Of a stretch of 64,000 nt of DNA, positions 45,695-56,673 are shown one piece after another. Both the position numbers and the translations under genes were made by a program. Each line of letters opens with the position of its first letter. Within the stretch, counting starts at the first letter, position 1. The stretch is from assembly GCA_964247055.1 (NCBI GenBank), contig OZ176052.1:9424001-9488000 (forward strand), given 5' to 3'. The stretch is from Paragordius varius (Eukaryota; Nematomorpha). The notes under the pieces are model-generated. The model ran no database searches. It worked only from the letters and a program-made list of their open reading frames with translations, and was not told where the DNA came from.

Positions 45695-46679
45695 GTATAA
45701 ACAACATAAGATGTATAAAAAATTATGTAAAATAATATTCTGAAGTCAAATAAGTGTTATTAAAAAGGTATACAATCAGTTTTAAATAAATTTATTATAT
45801 TTGATTTTTGAGTAGCGTAAATTAAAAATGCAAATATAATGTTTTAACAGAACATCTTATTGTTTGTTTATAAAAAGGTGCACATCCCCACGAGGAGATA
45901 GCAGTGGGGTGCATCAACACTATTTTTTCATAGTAAAAACAAAAAATACTTTTTCCAAATTATCCAAAAAATCTTGGGGTAAACCATCTAATTCTGCTTT
46001 TGTAAATTGTAGTGTGGTAACGTCTTCATTTAAATTTTGAGAAAAATCAATGCTAAGATCATTCATCTTCTTTTTTAATTTTTTTAACTCATCCTGTTTG
46101 TCCTTGGAAAGATGCAAACCTAAATTTAACAATAATAAATACCATTTCTTTTTCCAATTTTTAGCAATCGATCCAAATATCGGCGCATTTCCGGATCCAT
46201 CGAGCCCTTATCTGTCAATTTTTTGTCTAGTTCCACTAAATTATCAAAAATATCCTGTCGCATACTGAGATATTTAATAACAAATAATACCTCATTTCGA
46301 CATCAAAATCTGAAAACTTATGCTCGATATCATTTGATGCTTTCCTGAGTTCTTTATCGGCAGAGACATGCTGAAAAAAGCATAACATATTTTGTGCACT
46401 ATCATATTCACATTCGTTATCTGCCAAAGGTTTTAAAACATTTTCTATAGAGGCTTTTGATTTTTCTAAATGACCCACTTTGTCATAAACTACTTTGGTT
46501 TCATCCATCAGGGTCTGTCCATTTTTTATAATATCTTCAGGTTTCAAATTCCAATTTATATTAACCATTTTAAAATTATTATTATGTTGGTATAAAAGAG
46601 GATTTAGTTTGGTTTTTGTCTGAATAGAATTGGATCTAAATGCAAATGATGTCCCAACACGCAGTAGTGATCTTATCAT
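38081..46679 (-). CDS. NLN: Neurolysin / thimet oligopeptidase (M3A zinc metallopeptidase)
   Basis: Cleaves short peptides; acts in cytosol and/or mitochondria. Fifteen exons (minus): 46679-46291, 46264-46143, 46119-45950, 45506-45394, 45297-45243, 43914-43750, 43463-43296, 42438-42373, 41931-41796, 41258-41069, 40388-40285, 40009-39876, 38859-38728, 38393-38280, 38164-38081 (2142 nt, 713 aa; human neurolysin 704). The zinc site HEFGH is in exon 10 ([18 protein letters not shown]). The third ligand Glu is in exon 11 ([13 protein letters not shown]). The substrate-loop block [16 protein letters not shown] is in exon 13. The first ~37 residues are basic and Ser-rich like a mitochondrial presequence. 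A Met follows at the start of the conserved part ([13 protein letters not shown]), so two products are possible. Introns 1 and 2 are 26 and 23 nt; later ones reach 1.3 kb and contain MITEs. Neurolysin and thimet oligopeptidase cannot be separated safely here. Confidence 0.95.
38935..39466. mobile_element. MITE, TTAACACTTCAT family, best-preserved copy, in oligopeptidase intron 12
   Basis: Left end TTTAACACTCCATTACCTTT then TGGGGTAGTTTT. Right end AAAACTACCCCAAAAGGTAA ... GTTATGAAGTGCTA, the inverse. About 532 bp, no coding. It makes up half of the 1016-nt intron. Relatives are at 21621-22116 and 26693-27060. Confidence 0.65.
42517..42690. repeat. Fold-back MITE copy C, shortened, in oligopeptidase intron 7
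   Basis: Left arm CAATTCAAATTCACC, then the family core AAATTATGTGTTTTCGGGCT. The right arm is reduced to GAAGTGTAAAGGGTATATA. Internal deletion and loss of most right-arm units mark it as degenerate. Confidence 0.6.
45658..45692. repeat. (AT)n microsatellite
   Basis: About 17 AT units within oligopeptidase intron 3 (45949-45507). Confidence 0.9.
45879..45913. other. GC-rich hairpin in oligopeptidase intron 3
   Basis: TGCACATCCCCA and TGGGGTGCA pair across a 14-nt loop (CGAGGAGATAGCAG), with a 3-nt bulge. It is much richer in G+C than its surroundings and lies 37 bp inside the donor of exon 3. Could be a structured RNA or chance; no known family recognised. Confidence 0.3.
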
Positions 46680-48061
46680 ATAAATAAATGAATGATAAAA
46701 TATCAGATATTTAAAATTTTTCCGCTAAACCCAAACTATATTTAACTTTATGATTCTATCCTATCAAATTGATAAAACACATCCAAATAAAAATAGTATT
46801 GAAAAAACATACGATATGAAACAGCAAAACGCAATTTTACAAATTTTATTTGCTTATTTGATTTTAACGATTAAATCAAAATATATCTTTTTATAAAGTA
46901 ACAAATAATATAATAAACAGAATAAGTGGTTTATTTTGCATTATTTTGTATATAGCTAAATGTTACATGTGTCATGTTAACTCCATGAGGATTATCCATA
47001 AAATAAGTAATATCACGTTTTTTTTAAATCTTTTTTATATTTCGCTGCATCAATTTTATGTGCAATGGTTCCGATTTTCCATATTTCTAAAAATATTTAA
47101 TATGAAACAAGCCTGAACCAAAGACCCCAAAATCGGAGGACCGAAATGAATGTATCCAAGTGATAATTAATATTTCTTTAAAAGGGTTTTAACATTTTTT
47201 AAAGTCAGAATAAAATTAATGAAGATCACCGATTATTCTTTTATGATTTTAGTATAAACCAAAAATCGAGGGTAAACAAGTGTGGCAAGTTAGGCAAGCT
47301 TATTTAAGCCAGAAAACGCATGAATATCAGTAAAAAACTTATGAGTCAAGCTGTTTGATTATTATTGTAAAATTTTGGTTGAATTTACGGAAATTATTTT
47401 AATTATTTACAACCAAAGCACCAAAAAGAGAAACACTCAATATACACTGTGTCTGAAATCGGGGGTTTCTAAAAATATCCTGAAGATATATATATATATA
47501 GATGATTCTATCAGGATTCTTATGGTCCCTTTTTAAGGTTTACGATTAAAATAAGGAAGTTATTTGCATTTTTTGGTAATAGCGCGGATGCTAAATGGCA
47601 AAATTAGCGTGTTTTTAAAAAAAATTTTGGTAAAAGTTTAATGCTTTATTCCAAAAATATATTATTAAAATATGTGATATACTATGGCCGGGTTGATAAA
47701 ATTTTTTTTTACTTGACTTGCAAGTTTTTCAAGTCATGGCTTGCTTTCATGATGTGATAATAAAAATTTAACATTAGACGACGTAAGTCAAGCAAGAAAA
47801 CTTGATTCAAAGGTGATAAAAAATCAAATGATCAAGTTTTTAGGTTTTATATGAAATTAAAACCTTTGTTAATGCTTTAAACTGTTTATTCGATATTGGC
47901 TAGTTAACCTATTCAAATTGGGTGGGTACAAAAGAGGATAAATTTTTAGAAAAACCTGCTAACATTTAGGAAGAGTGCATATAAAAATATGTTAAATTTA
48001 TCGATTCCGGTTACCTGCAAAATAAATTGATTCACGAAAATATCTTAAAATTAATATTTAA
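46680..48061. other. Intergenic, no gene recognised
   Basis: Upstream of the oligopeptidase, so its promoter should be in the right-hand neighbour of 46679. AT-rich, with repeated CAAGT words around 47715-47850 (CTTGACTTGCAAGTTTTTCA) but no coding. Confidence 0.45.
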
Positions 48062-48295
48062 AACATTCATGTATCCTTTATTTTATCAAAAATTTATTTT
48101 TTTTCGTTTAATGGGTATAAATATTTGGTAAAGAATGGAAAAAACAAGAGCTCTATGGTATTAACAATATCATATTTATCAAAATGTATAAGAATTACCA
48201 TAGAGCTCTTGTTTTTTTCCATTCTTTACCAAATATTTATACTCATTTAACGAAAAAAAAATAATTTTTAATAAAATAAAGGATACATGACTGTA
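48062..48295. mobile_element. Palindromic MITE, copy 1
   Basis: Almost the whole element is one inverted repeat. TCATGTATCCTTTATTTTAT, GGTAAAGAATGGAAAAAACA and AGAGCTCTATGGTA in the left arm return inverted on the right. The right end is GGATACATGACTG and TA. The unpaired middle is about 40 nt. The left end is worn (AACATTCATG for TACAGTCATG). The second copy at 53915-54120 is cleaner. Confidence 0.85.
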
Positions 48296-49794
48296 TTGAT
48301 CTTGTTTAAATTTTCAAATGCTCGTTATACAAATTAACGCTAAAGGTTGATTTACTATTAAAACATGTAAAGAGTTTATTTTATCATAAATATATTTCAA
48401 TGAAATGTTGATAATCAATTAAAATTAATAATATGTTATATATTGCAAACATCATCCCATTATAATTGCAAATGGGCTTCTAAAATGAGTGGTGTGGTAA
48501 AATATCGGAGAGTGTTTTAAGGGCGAATGGCTTCATCAACTTAAAAATTTTACTTCAATATTTAGAAAAATCATATTATTAAATAAAATACGTGCCACTG
48601 AGTTTGGAAAACTTCAATAAATGCATATAATATTGATTGTTTATCTTTTTGTGCCTTATTTTAAAAATTTTGGAAAATGATCAAAATAATTTCCGTAAAA
48701 TTTGAATTGATTAAGATATGACCTATTTTCGCTCGCCTTATAATTAATTGTTTTATCATGAGAAAAGGTCAAAAATTTAGTTAGGCGCTTCTGGGTAGAG
48801 TTTCACCCTATGTTAAATACCACCATATAATCATAACTTAGCTTGTGTGCTTTTAAGCAAAGCTTAAGATCTTATTTGAAATAATTTTAGTTCCATTAAA
48901 AAGCAAAAATTTTAGTATTTTTAATAGTATATGATTAGGGCCGCCACCCTTTGTTAAATGCACCTCCAACATAATTGTGACTGTTATTGAATCTTTTTAC
49001 GTTTATTCCAGAAAAAACATATTATCTATTGGCTAATAATATTTTCGAACACGACACCGCTACGCCTCACATGGCACAGCTCGTTTAAAATATATTATTC
49101 TTTTTTATATTCAAATTTTTGCATTTAAAAATTTCACATTTTAATAGATTAAAGCCAATTCTATATAGGCTTCCCCATAAAAATAGTGTGTAAGAAATAT
49201 TTAAACACTTTTATCATTTTTAATTGCAGAAAAATTATATTTTAATTAACTAATGATGTCGAACAAGTCAAAATGACGCGTGATAGGACACATCTAGTAA
49301 AGGATAACAAAAATGATGGAGACGATATTTACCATTTAATTTTATGCAATCGATTTCCACAAAACCGAACATGTGTTAATTTAATCATTGTAATAAATAA
49401 ACATTTCTATCGGCTTATTTTAACATAATCAGTGTCGCATAGCCGGGAATATTATGGAGGCTAATTTTATTACATTGGGTTTTATAAAAAAAAACGTTAA
49501 TAGTTATAAAAATTATTTATTATTTACAATAGCATTTTTTACAATATATTGAAATTCGGGTTAGCATGGGCACACTAAATACTTTTCAAAAGCTCTATGT
49601 ATTTATATATGATAAAAGATTATATAGTATTTTGATAACATCACGATTGCGAATAGGATTTATACATATGCAAATGAATATAAAAAAATCACAGAATAAA
49701 CAACATATTATTATCGTTAAAATAATGTAATAATTGTTTTGTAGTAAAAAAAGTTTATTTTTTCGTGACTAAAATCGTTGATTGCCACATATTA
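48296..49794. other. Intergenic, no gene recognised
   Basis: AT-rich. A 52-codon open frame from ATG 49273 starts MTRDRTHLVKDNKNDGDD and is less AT-rich than its surroundings, but it shows no domain and no splice partner. Nothing else recognised. Confidence 0.4.
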
Positions 49795-49953
49795 TTTTTT
49801 ATAAGTTCCTCTAGCATGAACAGACAATTTTATTTTTTTGGAACACATATTAGTGGTAAAAAGATGGGGTGCAAAGTGATGGTTTCCGTCGAAAAAATGT
49901 CTGAAAAAAGCTTGGACGCTTTATGGGAGAGTTTTGATTATTATTTATTTTAG
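49795..49953 (+). other. Possible orphan exon with weak doublecortin-like pattern
   Basis: An open frame preceded by CTCTAG reads RQFYFFGTHISGKKMGCK then VMVSVEKMSEKSLDALWESF. The FY..G....G..V.VS...F.S.DALL pattern of doublecortin domains fits loosely (S-L-D-A-L-W here). The stretch is richer in G+C than its flanks. No convincing donor or neighbour exon was found, so it may be a decayed fragment or chance. Confidence 0.2.
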
Positions 49954-50714
49954 GGATAATGTTGGTTTCAGTTTTATCTAATAGTATAAATATTGTTTAA
50001 TACGATAAATGTTTGGACGAGTTAAACTTTATATTATATAATTTTAAAAAAAATAATATCATATTTTAATTATATTTATTATATATGTGTGTACGTAATC
50101 GCATAATTCCGATGAAGATAACCAACAATGAAATTAAGTATTATTATCTCTTTAGGTTGAGCTATAAATAAGGTTTGCCTAAATTATGTATCATATTTCT
50201 TCTAATAAGAAACGAATCTAAAAAACTCGAAAATGTTAATTTAAAAATTTTATATTTAACGTTAACCGGAACTACTTACAACCATATGCTTTTTGTGGTT
50301 ATTTAAATACAGACATATACACATTATAACAAAAGGTAACTATTTATTTAAAAAATCGATTTTTCCATTTATAATTATTTGAAAAGTTTAATTTTACATA
50401 TTTGGAGGTAAAATTAAAAGCAAATTTATGTATTTTTTAACTAGCGGTCGAATTGGGGTAAAAAACAAATAGTTGCATAATATTTAAAGACTGGCCTTTA
50501 GCGTCTGTAAATTTACCTACAACATCCTAAGGGGTATTACTTTAATAATCATAATAAATTAACATGTTTGCCTTTTTTATTTTTCATATAATTTTAAAAT
50601 ATTTTATCAATTATTTAGGGTAAAAATGTTTTTTGCACTAAACGTAAAAATTATTTTTTTACATACATCATTGTCGGCACAAAGAAAGTGTGATGGTATA
50701 TATCTATAATTATA
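49954..50714. other. Intergenic, nothing recognised
   Basis: AT-rich sequence downstream of the STK11 stop codon. No element or gene recognised. Confidence 0.45.
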
Positions 50715-53700
50715 TTATGATTTTAGATATAAACAATATAAACCTTCTTTTTTCGCCTTTTGCAGATGCAAAGATGCAACTTGAGATTCTGTATGGTGTT
50801 GTTTAACAGCAAATTGACTGTTAGATGCGTTGTAATTATCATGACTTATAAAATCCAAATGTTGAGTATCAACATTCGTGCTATTTTTTCTACCAGATGA
50901 AGATGGAAGTAGGTTATCATGAGAGGGCGAAATATTTTTTATAGATGTAATTTCAACACTATCCTTTGTGACAGATATTGGTGGATTCAATATGGGTTGT
51001 GGAGTTTGACTTCGACTCCGGGGTAGGGAATTTGTGTTGGCACTCTTACTTTCCGAAGGCGTAATTTCTTCCTTTTCTTCTATGGGGCTATTGGAAAAGT
51101 CCCATTCTAGCGCAACAAAAAAAATATAACTCAAAAATGAATGGTTGCCAGGAATGTATTTTTAAATAACTTTACCAATTTATTAAGAATGTTTTCATTT
51201 GCTATAGGTATAAAATGTTTAAAATAGCAATTTTTATTTAGGTATTTAAACATAATAACGATCGCCCATTAATCGAAATTTATTGTAGATTTTACTATTT
51301 TTTATTTTTTGATTATAAATTATATTGTAACAATAATATGGTATCATAGGCTTCTATCAAGTTTTCCCTCTAAACAAATTATGTAAGACTAGGAGATGCG
51401 CAACTTTAACAAAGAGAATTTATATACTAAAACTAGATATCTTCTCGGCGAAAAATATTTTTACATACAAAAAATTAAGATTTCTTAATTTTGTTCAAAA
51501 TAAAATACCATTATTATTAAGCTTCTTTTGTGTTAACACATTTTTGTCATCCATGGCAAATGAAACATCAGGATGCATGATTTGAAGATAAGGGATAGTG
51601 GTCATCATTCGGTATTCGCCTTCATCAAAATTTTGAAATTCACCCGAAGAAAAGGGTATTGGAACTCGTGTATGAGGCTCTAGAATAGGTTTTGTTCTAT
51701 ACCACCTAAATTAGATATGGCAAAAACACTGTATTAGTTTTGTTGTTAAAAAAAGATTTAATTTAATAAATAACTTTAGGATATTAGCGATATATAAACA
51801 AACGCTTTAAATATTAAACTTGACTTTGCTAAATAATAAAAACTTATTTTATATGTGGTAACAGATTGTATTCATGTGAAATAACGCAATTTCAAATATT
51901 TTTTTTAAAATATAAATTAGAAGTAATGATAACTGTTACACTTTAACCATATTATATCCATGCAAAACAAAAGCTTATAAATAAAATCTGGTAAAATTAT
52001 ATTAATAGCCTACAAAATTTAGCACGCTAGTATACCATTCACAATTCAAATTCACCCTAAAAATAAATTATGTGTTTTCGGGCTAATATAATTCATTATT
52101 AACAAGAAATATATTCTTTAGCAAAGTTTATTATTTTTTCGGTATTATAATTATAAACGTAATTTCTTTATTTTTAAATAAAATAAAATATAGGTAATTT
52201 TTAAAATATAATATATTTTAGGGTGAATTTATTTTGTTCGAGGGTAAGCTTGAATTGTTCAAGGGTGAATTCGAATTGAAGGGTGAATTTGAACTATAAT
52301 GGTATATTAAACTAAAATAATTTTATCGTTATATCAAAAAAAGTTAGATTTTCAACCAAAAAATAATATCTATCATACCCAGATTGACAAATTTGGTTGA
52401 TGGAGTAGCGTTGTTCAATATTTTTCTCTAACATACCTGATGAAAAATAAAAAAATATTTTCAATAGGTATTTTTAATTAAACCAGAAAAATTAAAAATA
52501 ATTATTATAATATTTATATAACAATTGATGGTGTCAAAAACTCGTTAAAATAAATTTTCTATATGTATATCATCTTACATATTTAATATTATAAAAATCA
52601 ACTTAATTTAAATGAAAAGATGTTTTGAATATTTGAAGGATTATACAATGAACTATTAATATTACCAGTATTTATTAATTAAACGTAAAAGTAATATTTT
52701 ATAACATGTCGTGGTAAATTGGCTTAAAAATGTTTTATTTAATACATTTAAATAAATATATATTTTTTGTGTATTTATACATGAAATCTTCTCTAATTTA
52801 ACTCAACTAAAACATTCAAGTGTATATATCAGTAACTTTAAGTTAGAGTGCGATTATATATATATATATATGTATATACCATTTACAGTTCAAATTTACC
52901 CTTGAACAATTCAAATTCACCCTCGAACAATTCAAATTCACCCTAAAAATAAATTATGTGTTTTCGAACTAATATAACTCATTATTAATATAAAATATAT
53001 CTTTATGGCATAATTAATTATTTTTTTCAGTTATATTTTAATTTAAAGCAAAATTTTATTTTAAAAATATATTAAAATATAGGTAATTTTTAATCTTAAA
53101 AAACATGTTATTTATTTGAGGGTGAATTTGAAATGTTTAAGGGTGAATTTGAACTGTAAATGGTATATATATATATATATTCAAATAATCTATTTCATCA
53201 AAAATTAAATAATTGATAAAGGGTGTATTGTGAAAAAACTATTTGGATTTATTTACCTTTAAGCAATACTTGAAGATTTGGTTCAAGATCATCTGGAGTA
53301 ACGAAAGTGCCCTTTGCAATATTTTCGAATAATTTGTAAATGTTTTCACCCTCAAAAGGGTATTTACCAGTAGTTAAATTAAATCTGAGCATATAAATTA
53401 ACAATATCTATAAACCTATAGGGTAAAAAAATTCTTTTATTGTTTTATATAACTATCAATCATATTAAATCTAAACCATAAAATAACAGTATCGTCAAAA
53501 AAAATAAAATATTTATAAAAAGGATTTTATATAACTTTTGACATATAAACCAGAATTTTTTTATATCATCATATTGGTGTAAATTCCCATACATTTTATA
53601 ATATCTATCTTAAACAAATCATGAATGTTATTTTAAGCAGAAAAAAACATAAATAAAGTCAATAAATCACTTGCAATACGGTAAAAAATTCATTAAAATA

Positions 53701-55119
53701 TCAAATTTGATGGCTAAAAATGAATTATTAGAGAAACACAATTTGAATATAGCCTATTGTTTTAGAATGAAAAAAGGACAGACAGATAAGTCAATAAAAC
53801 AATCGAATGTTTCATAATCGTAAAGTCACACAGAAAATAAAGGATCAATATTGTTTTCTTCATGTGTAAAAATATTTGGCTTTTATTTTTTAAGTTTTGT
53901 TTAATTTTAATATACAGTCTCATGTATCCTTTATTTTATCAAAAAATAGTTATTTGGTGAAGAATGGAAAAAACAAGAGCTCTATGGTAATTCTTATACT
54001 TTTTGATGAATATGATTTTGTTAATACCATAGAGCTCTTGTTTTTTCCATTCTTTACCAAATATTTAAACCCATTTAACGGAAAAAATAATTTTTTGATA
54101 AAATAAAGGATACATGACTGTAATTTTATCTCGTGAAACAGCAATAGAGACATAAATAAAATTTTATATATTTACAGAGTTACACCAGAACACCAAACAT
54201 CAATTTTATAGCCTGAGAAAGAATCTTGACCATTGGCTACTTCAGGGGGTTGGAAGGCAGGTGATCCTTGACTTGTAAAGCATGTATCATCACATGCAAA
54301 AGGTGATAATTGCTGTAAAGTTTTTTTGAAAAAATTTCATTTTCAATATTTTATGAAATAAATAATCAAATTAGATATATTATTAAATTAACTTATTTAT
54401 ATAATAATAATCGCATACAACAACTAATTTATTTTATTTAAATTAATTGGTTAAAAATTTCAAATTGATACTGGTGACAGTTAATTATCTTATTGATAAA
54501 TACTTCATTCCAATATTTCGGGAAGGAAAAGTCATTTAAAATACAAAAATATATTGTTTAGATAAGAAAAAACCAAATTATGTTTCTAAATTAATTTCAG
54601 ATTTGAAATTTGAGGACTGAATTTTAATTAACCATGTAAAACCAATTATAGTTCAATATATATCTACCGTTGATTGATTTATATTTTTTATAATAATAAT
54701 ATGCGCATATAGCCCTTCAAAATCTTTCGGTAGCACTCGAGAAATTTTAAACACAAAATTTTAAGAAATCCAAGTAAAATTATTTTTACACAAATTTTCT
54801 GAATTAATTGTCTTAGCAACGAACTAAAAAATATTAGAATAAACAGTATTTTTTACACATTTATGTTTAAAACTTAATAAAATATTTGTTATTACCCATA
54901 TATTTTGGAAGGCGGCCCTCTAAGCCATTTGTGTTGGACACCCTGGTTTAAACCAATGAATTGAAATAATATTCTCCTTAATATAAGTGAATTTGATTAA
55001 TTAAGAAAACGGTTTAAATAAAAATAAATTCATAAGTGTGTCCATTTAAACCAGGGATGTCCAATTCAAATTGCTTCGAGGGCCATAATTTATTAATTAA
55101 AAAATTTGCAAGGCTGCAT

Positions 55120-55154
<35 letters not shown>

Positions 55155-56590
55155 GAGCATTCATAAATAATTTATTAGATTTTAAACATAAGACTGTAAA
55201 TGCAAATCATAACATTTTTTCTATTTTTGCCAATTGGATAGATTTTAGAAAAATTGTATGAGAATTATGAATTTTTAATAAGATTTTTTGAACATATTTT
55301 TAATTAGTTTCCAATTTTTTCGAGGGTAGCACATACCGACTTGGAAGACCGCATGCGGCCCGCGTGCTCGACACCTTTGATTTAAACAATAAAAAAAGGG
55401 CACGGTATATAATCGTCTATTGAGCTGCTAGTGAGCGGTCACCGCTGTTAATTAGCAGTTAAAATATAGTCGAAAATTTAATATATTTTAAAATATGGAC
55501 CATTTTCTTTGTCCGAAGTCGTCACAATACATGTTTCAAAAATATTATTTTAGTTATAACTAAAGTTAGTTTTTTGACTAGTCAAAAATAATAAGCGTTC
55601 TGAATGCTTGTGACTAATGTAATCATTCTATAAATACATTAATCGTGTTTTTTACAAAAAGAAATATAAATAACGAATTCAAATTACATAATAATATTAA
55701 TAAATTGATAAAATAAATTATTTTATTAGAGTGGATACCATTATTTTTTATGTATATTATAAACATATGTTAAAAATATTTTGACCGGTTATTTTAAGCG
55801 ATCACATTCACGGCCATTTATAACCGGTCAGACCCAACCGTAAGGATAGCGAAAACATTTAAATAGCATTTATAAATTGAATATACTTCTGCAACACCAA
55901 AATCAGTAATTTTGAGCGTTTCTTCAAACGTGAGCAATAAATTTCCTGGTTTAATATCTTTGTGGACAATCCCAATACTATGGAGGTATGTAAGGCCATT
56001 AATGAGTTGTAAAAAATATCTAGATATTTATATATATTATTATACAAATGCGATTGCCAAATCGGAAACTTTTTTAAAGGGGTAGAATCTAACATTTCTT
56101 GTAAGCCCGTGACACAATATTCTAAAAACATGTAACTATTTATTAAATACATAGAATATACATTTTTTGCTTTTCTATGCTGTATAAAACTTCATATAGC
56201 AATATAATATTTTCATGTTTTATTTTTTTGAGTAAATTTATTTCGCTGCATATAAAACCAAATAATTTACGTTAAAACATTTTGATCACCGCTAGGTATT
56301 TTTCGTAGTTTATGTTTTTTAATTATTTTGCAAGCACATCGAACTAAATTTTCGCAATTTAAAGCATCTTTGACTTTAGCATATGAGCCTTCGCCAAGCA
56401 AATCTCCAAGTAAATAATTTCCAATAACTTTTGCCCGTTTTTGCTTGTTTTCTTGATATATAATTTGTGAGGAATCAAGTGGCTTAATTAAATCATAATT
56501 GTATAATTCATCCGACGTTAAGAAATTAATAATTGAGTTTCTGGATTCAATTTTGGACGGACATTTGCTGCTATTAGAAGGGCAATCCAT
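50715..56590 (-). CDS. STK11: LKB1 serine/threonine kinase
   Basis: Master kinase upstream of AMPK and its relatives, acting with STRAD and MO25. Nine exons (minus): 56590-56271, 56245-56162, 56135-56046, 56019-55887, 54312-54176, 53384-53257, 52436-52379, 51705-51509, 51106-50715 (1539 nt, 512 aa; human 433). Kinase landmarks: [18 protein letters not shown] (glycine loop), [13 protein letters not shown] (Lys), [14 protein letters not shown] (LKB1-specific), [13 protein letters not shown] (catalytic Asp), DFGVAE (metal-binding; vertebrate LKB1 has DLG), [15 protein letters not shown] (activation segment end) and [15 protein letters not shown] non-kinase, Ser/Pro-rich tail follows ([10 protein letters not shown]). 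It ends CLYLKS, so the C-terminal CAAX farnesylation signal of vertebrate LKB1 is absent. Introns 1-3 are 25, 26 and 26 nt; introns 4-8 are 402-1574 nt and carry four MITEs. Confidence 0.95.
52034..52303. repeat. Fold-back MITE copy D in STK11 intron 7
   Basis: From ACCATTCACAATTCAAATTC to GAACTATAATGGT. It has the shared core AAATTATGTGTTTTCGGGCT; the right arm holds about three inverse units (GGGTGAATTT...). 270 bp. Confidence 0.75.
52878..53164. repeat. Fold-back MITE copy E in STK11 intron 6
   Basis: From ACCATTTACAGTTCAAATTT to GAACTGTAAATGGT, 287 bp, flanked by TATAT runs on both sides. The left arm has about two to three units, the right arm two inverse units. The core AAATTATGTGTTTTCGAACT is close to copy A and D. 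Confidence 0.8.
53915..54120. mobile_element. Palindromic MITE, copy 2, in STK11 intron 5
   Basis: CAGTCTCATGTATCC at the left and GGATACATGACTG at the right, with TA on both sides (53913-53914, 54121-54122). This indicates TA target duplication and the Tc1/mariner group. The arms are nearly fully complementary (GAATGGAAAAAACAAGAGCT and inverse), with a middle of about 40 nt. The left arm lacks some bases present on the right. A transcript through it would fold into a long hairpin. Confidence 0.85.
54704..54945. mobile_element. hAT-type MITE, decayed copy, in STK11 intron 4
   Basis: The right end GTGTTGGACACCCTG is the inverse of the CAGGGGTGTCCAACAC end, with GGCGGCCCTC just inside. It shares internal TTTTCTGAATTAATTG and ATTTATGTTTAAAACTTAA with 9043-9261. 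The left end (AGCCCTTCAAAATCTTTCGG) is worn and approximate. Confidence 0.5.
55052..55379. mobile_element. hAT-type MITE with exact 8-bp target duplication, in STK11 intron 4
   Basis: CAGGGATGTCCAATTC at the left and CGTGCTCGACACCTTTG at the right are inverted ends. Target duplication ATTTAAAC at 55044-55051 and 55380-55387 is exact. Inside the right end is GCGGCCCGC. An (AT)n run of about 14 units sits at 55122-55150. 328 bp, no coding. Same family as 9043-9261 and 54704-54945. Confidence 0.8.
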
Positions 56591-56673
56591 ACATGATGTT
56601 CAGTTAAAGGCATTCTAACTACGCATACATTATAAAACCTGTTGCGTACCATGTGCTAGCTATTTATAATTTC
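56591..56673. promoter_or_regulatory. Short divergent intergenic region, STK11 / DCTN6
   Basis: 83 bp between two start codons facing away from each other. Both promoters and 5' UTRs must fit here or overlap the genes. No specific motif was recognised. Shared regulation is inference. Confidence 0.5.

Noticed and set aside
45850-45920. Hammerhead ribozyme near the GC-rich hairpin
   Set aside because: The conserved core words (CTGATGA and GAAA at the right spacing) are absent.
53950-54153. Two overlapping frames of ~68 codons on opposite strands sharing the same peptides
   Set aside because: They arise because the palindromic MITE reads alike on both strands.
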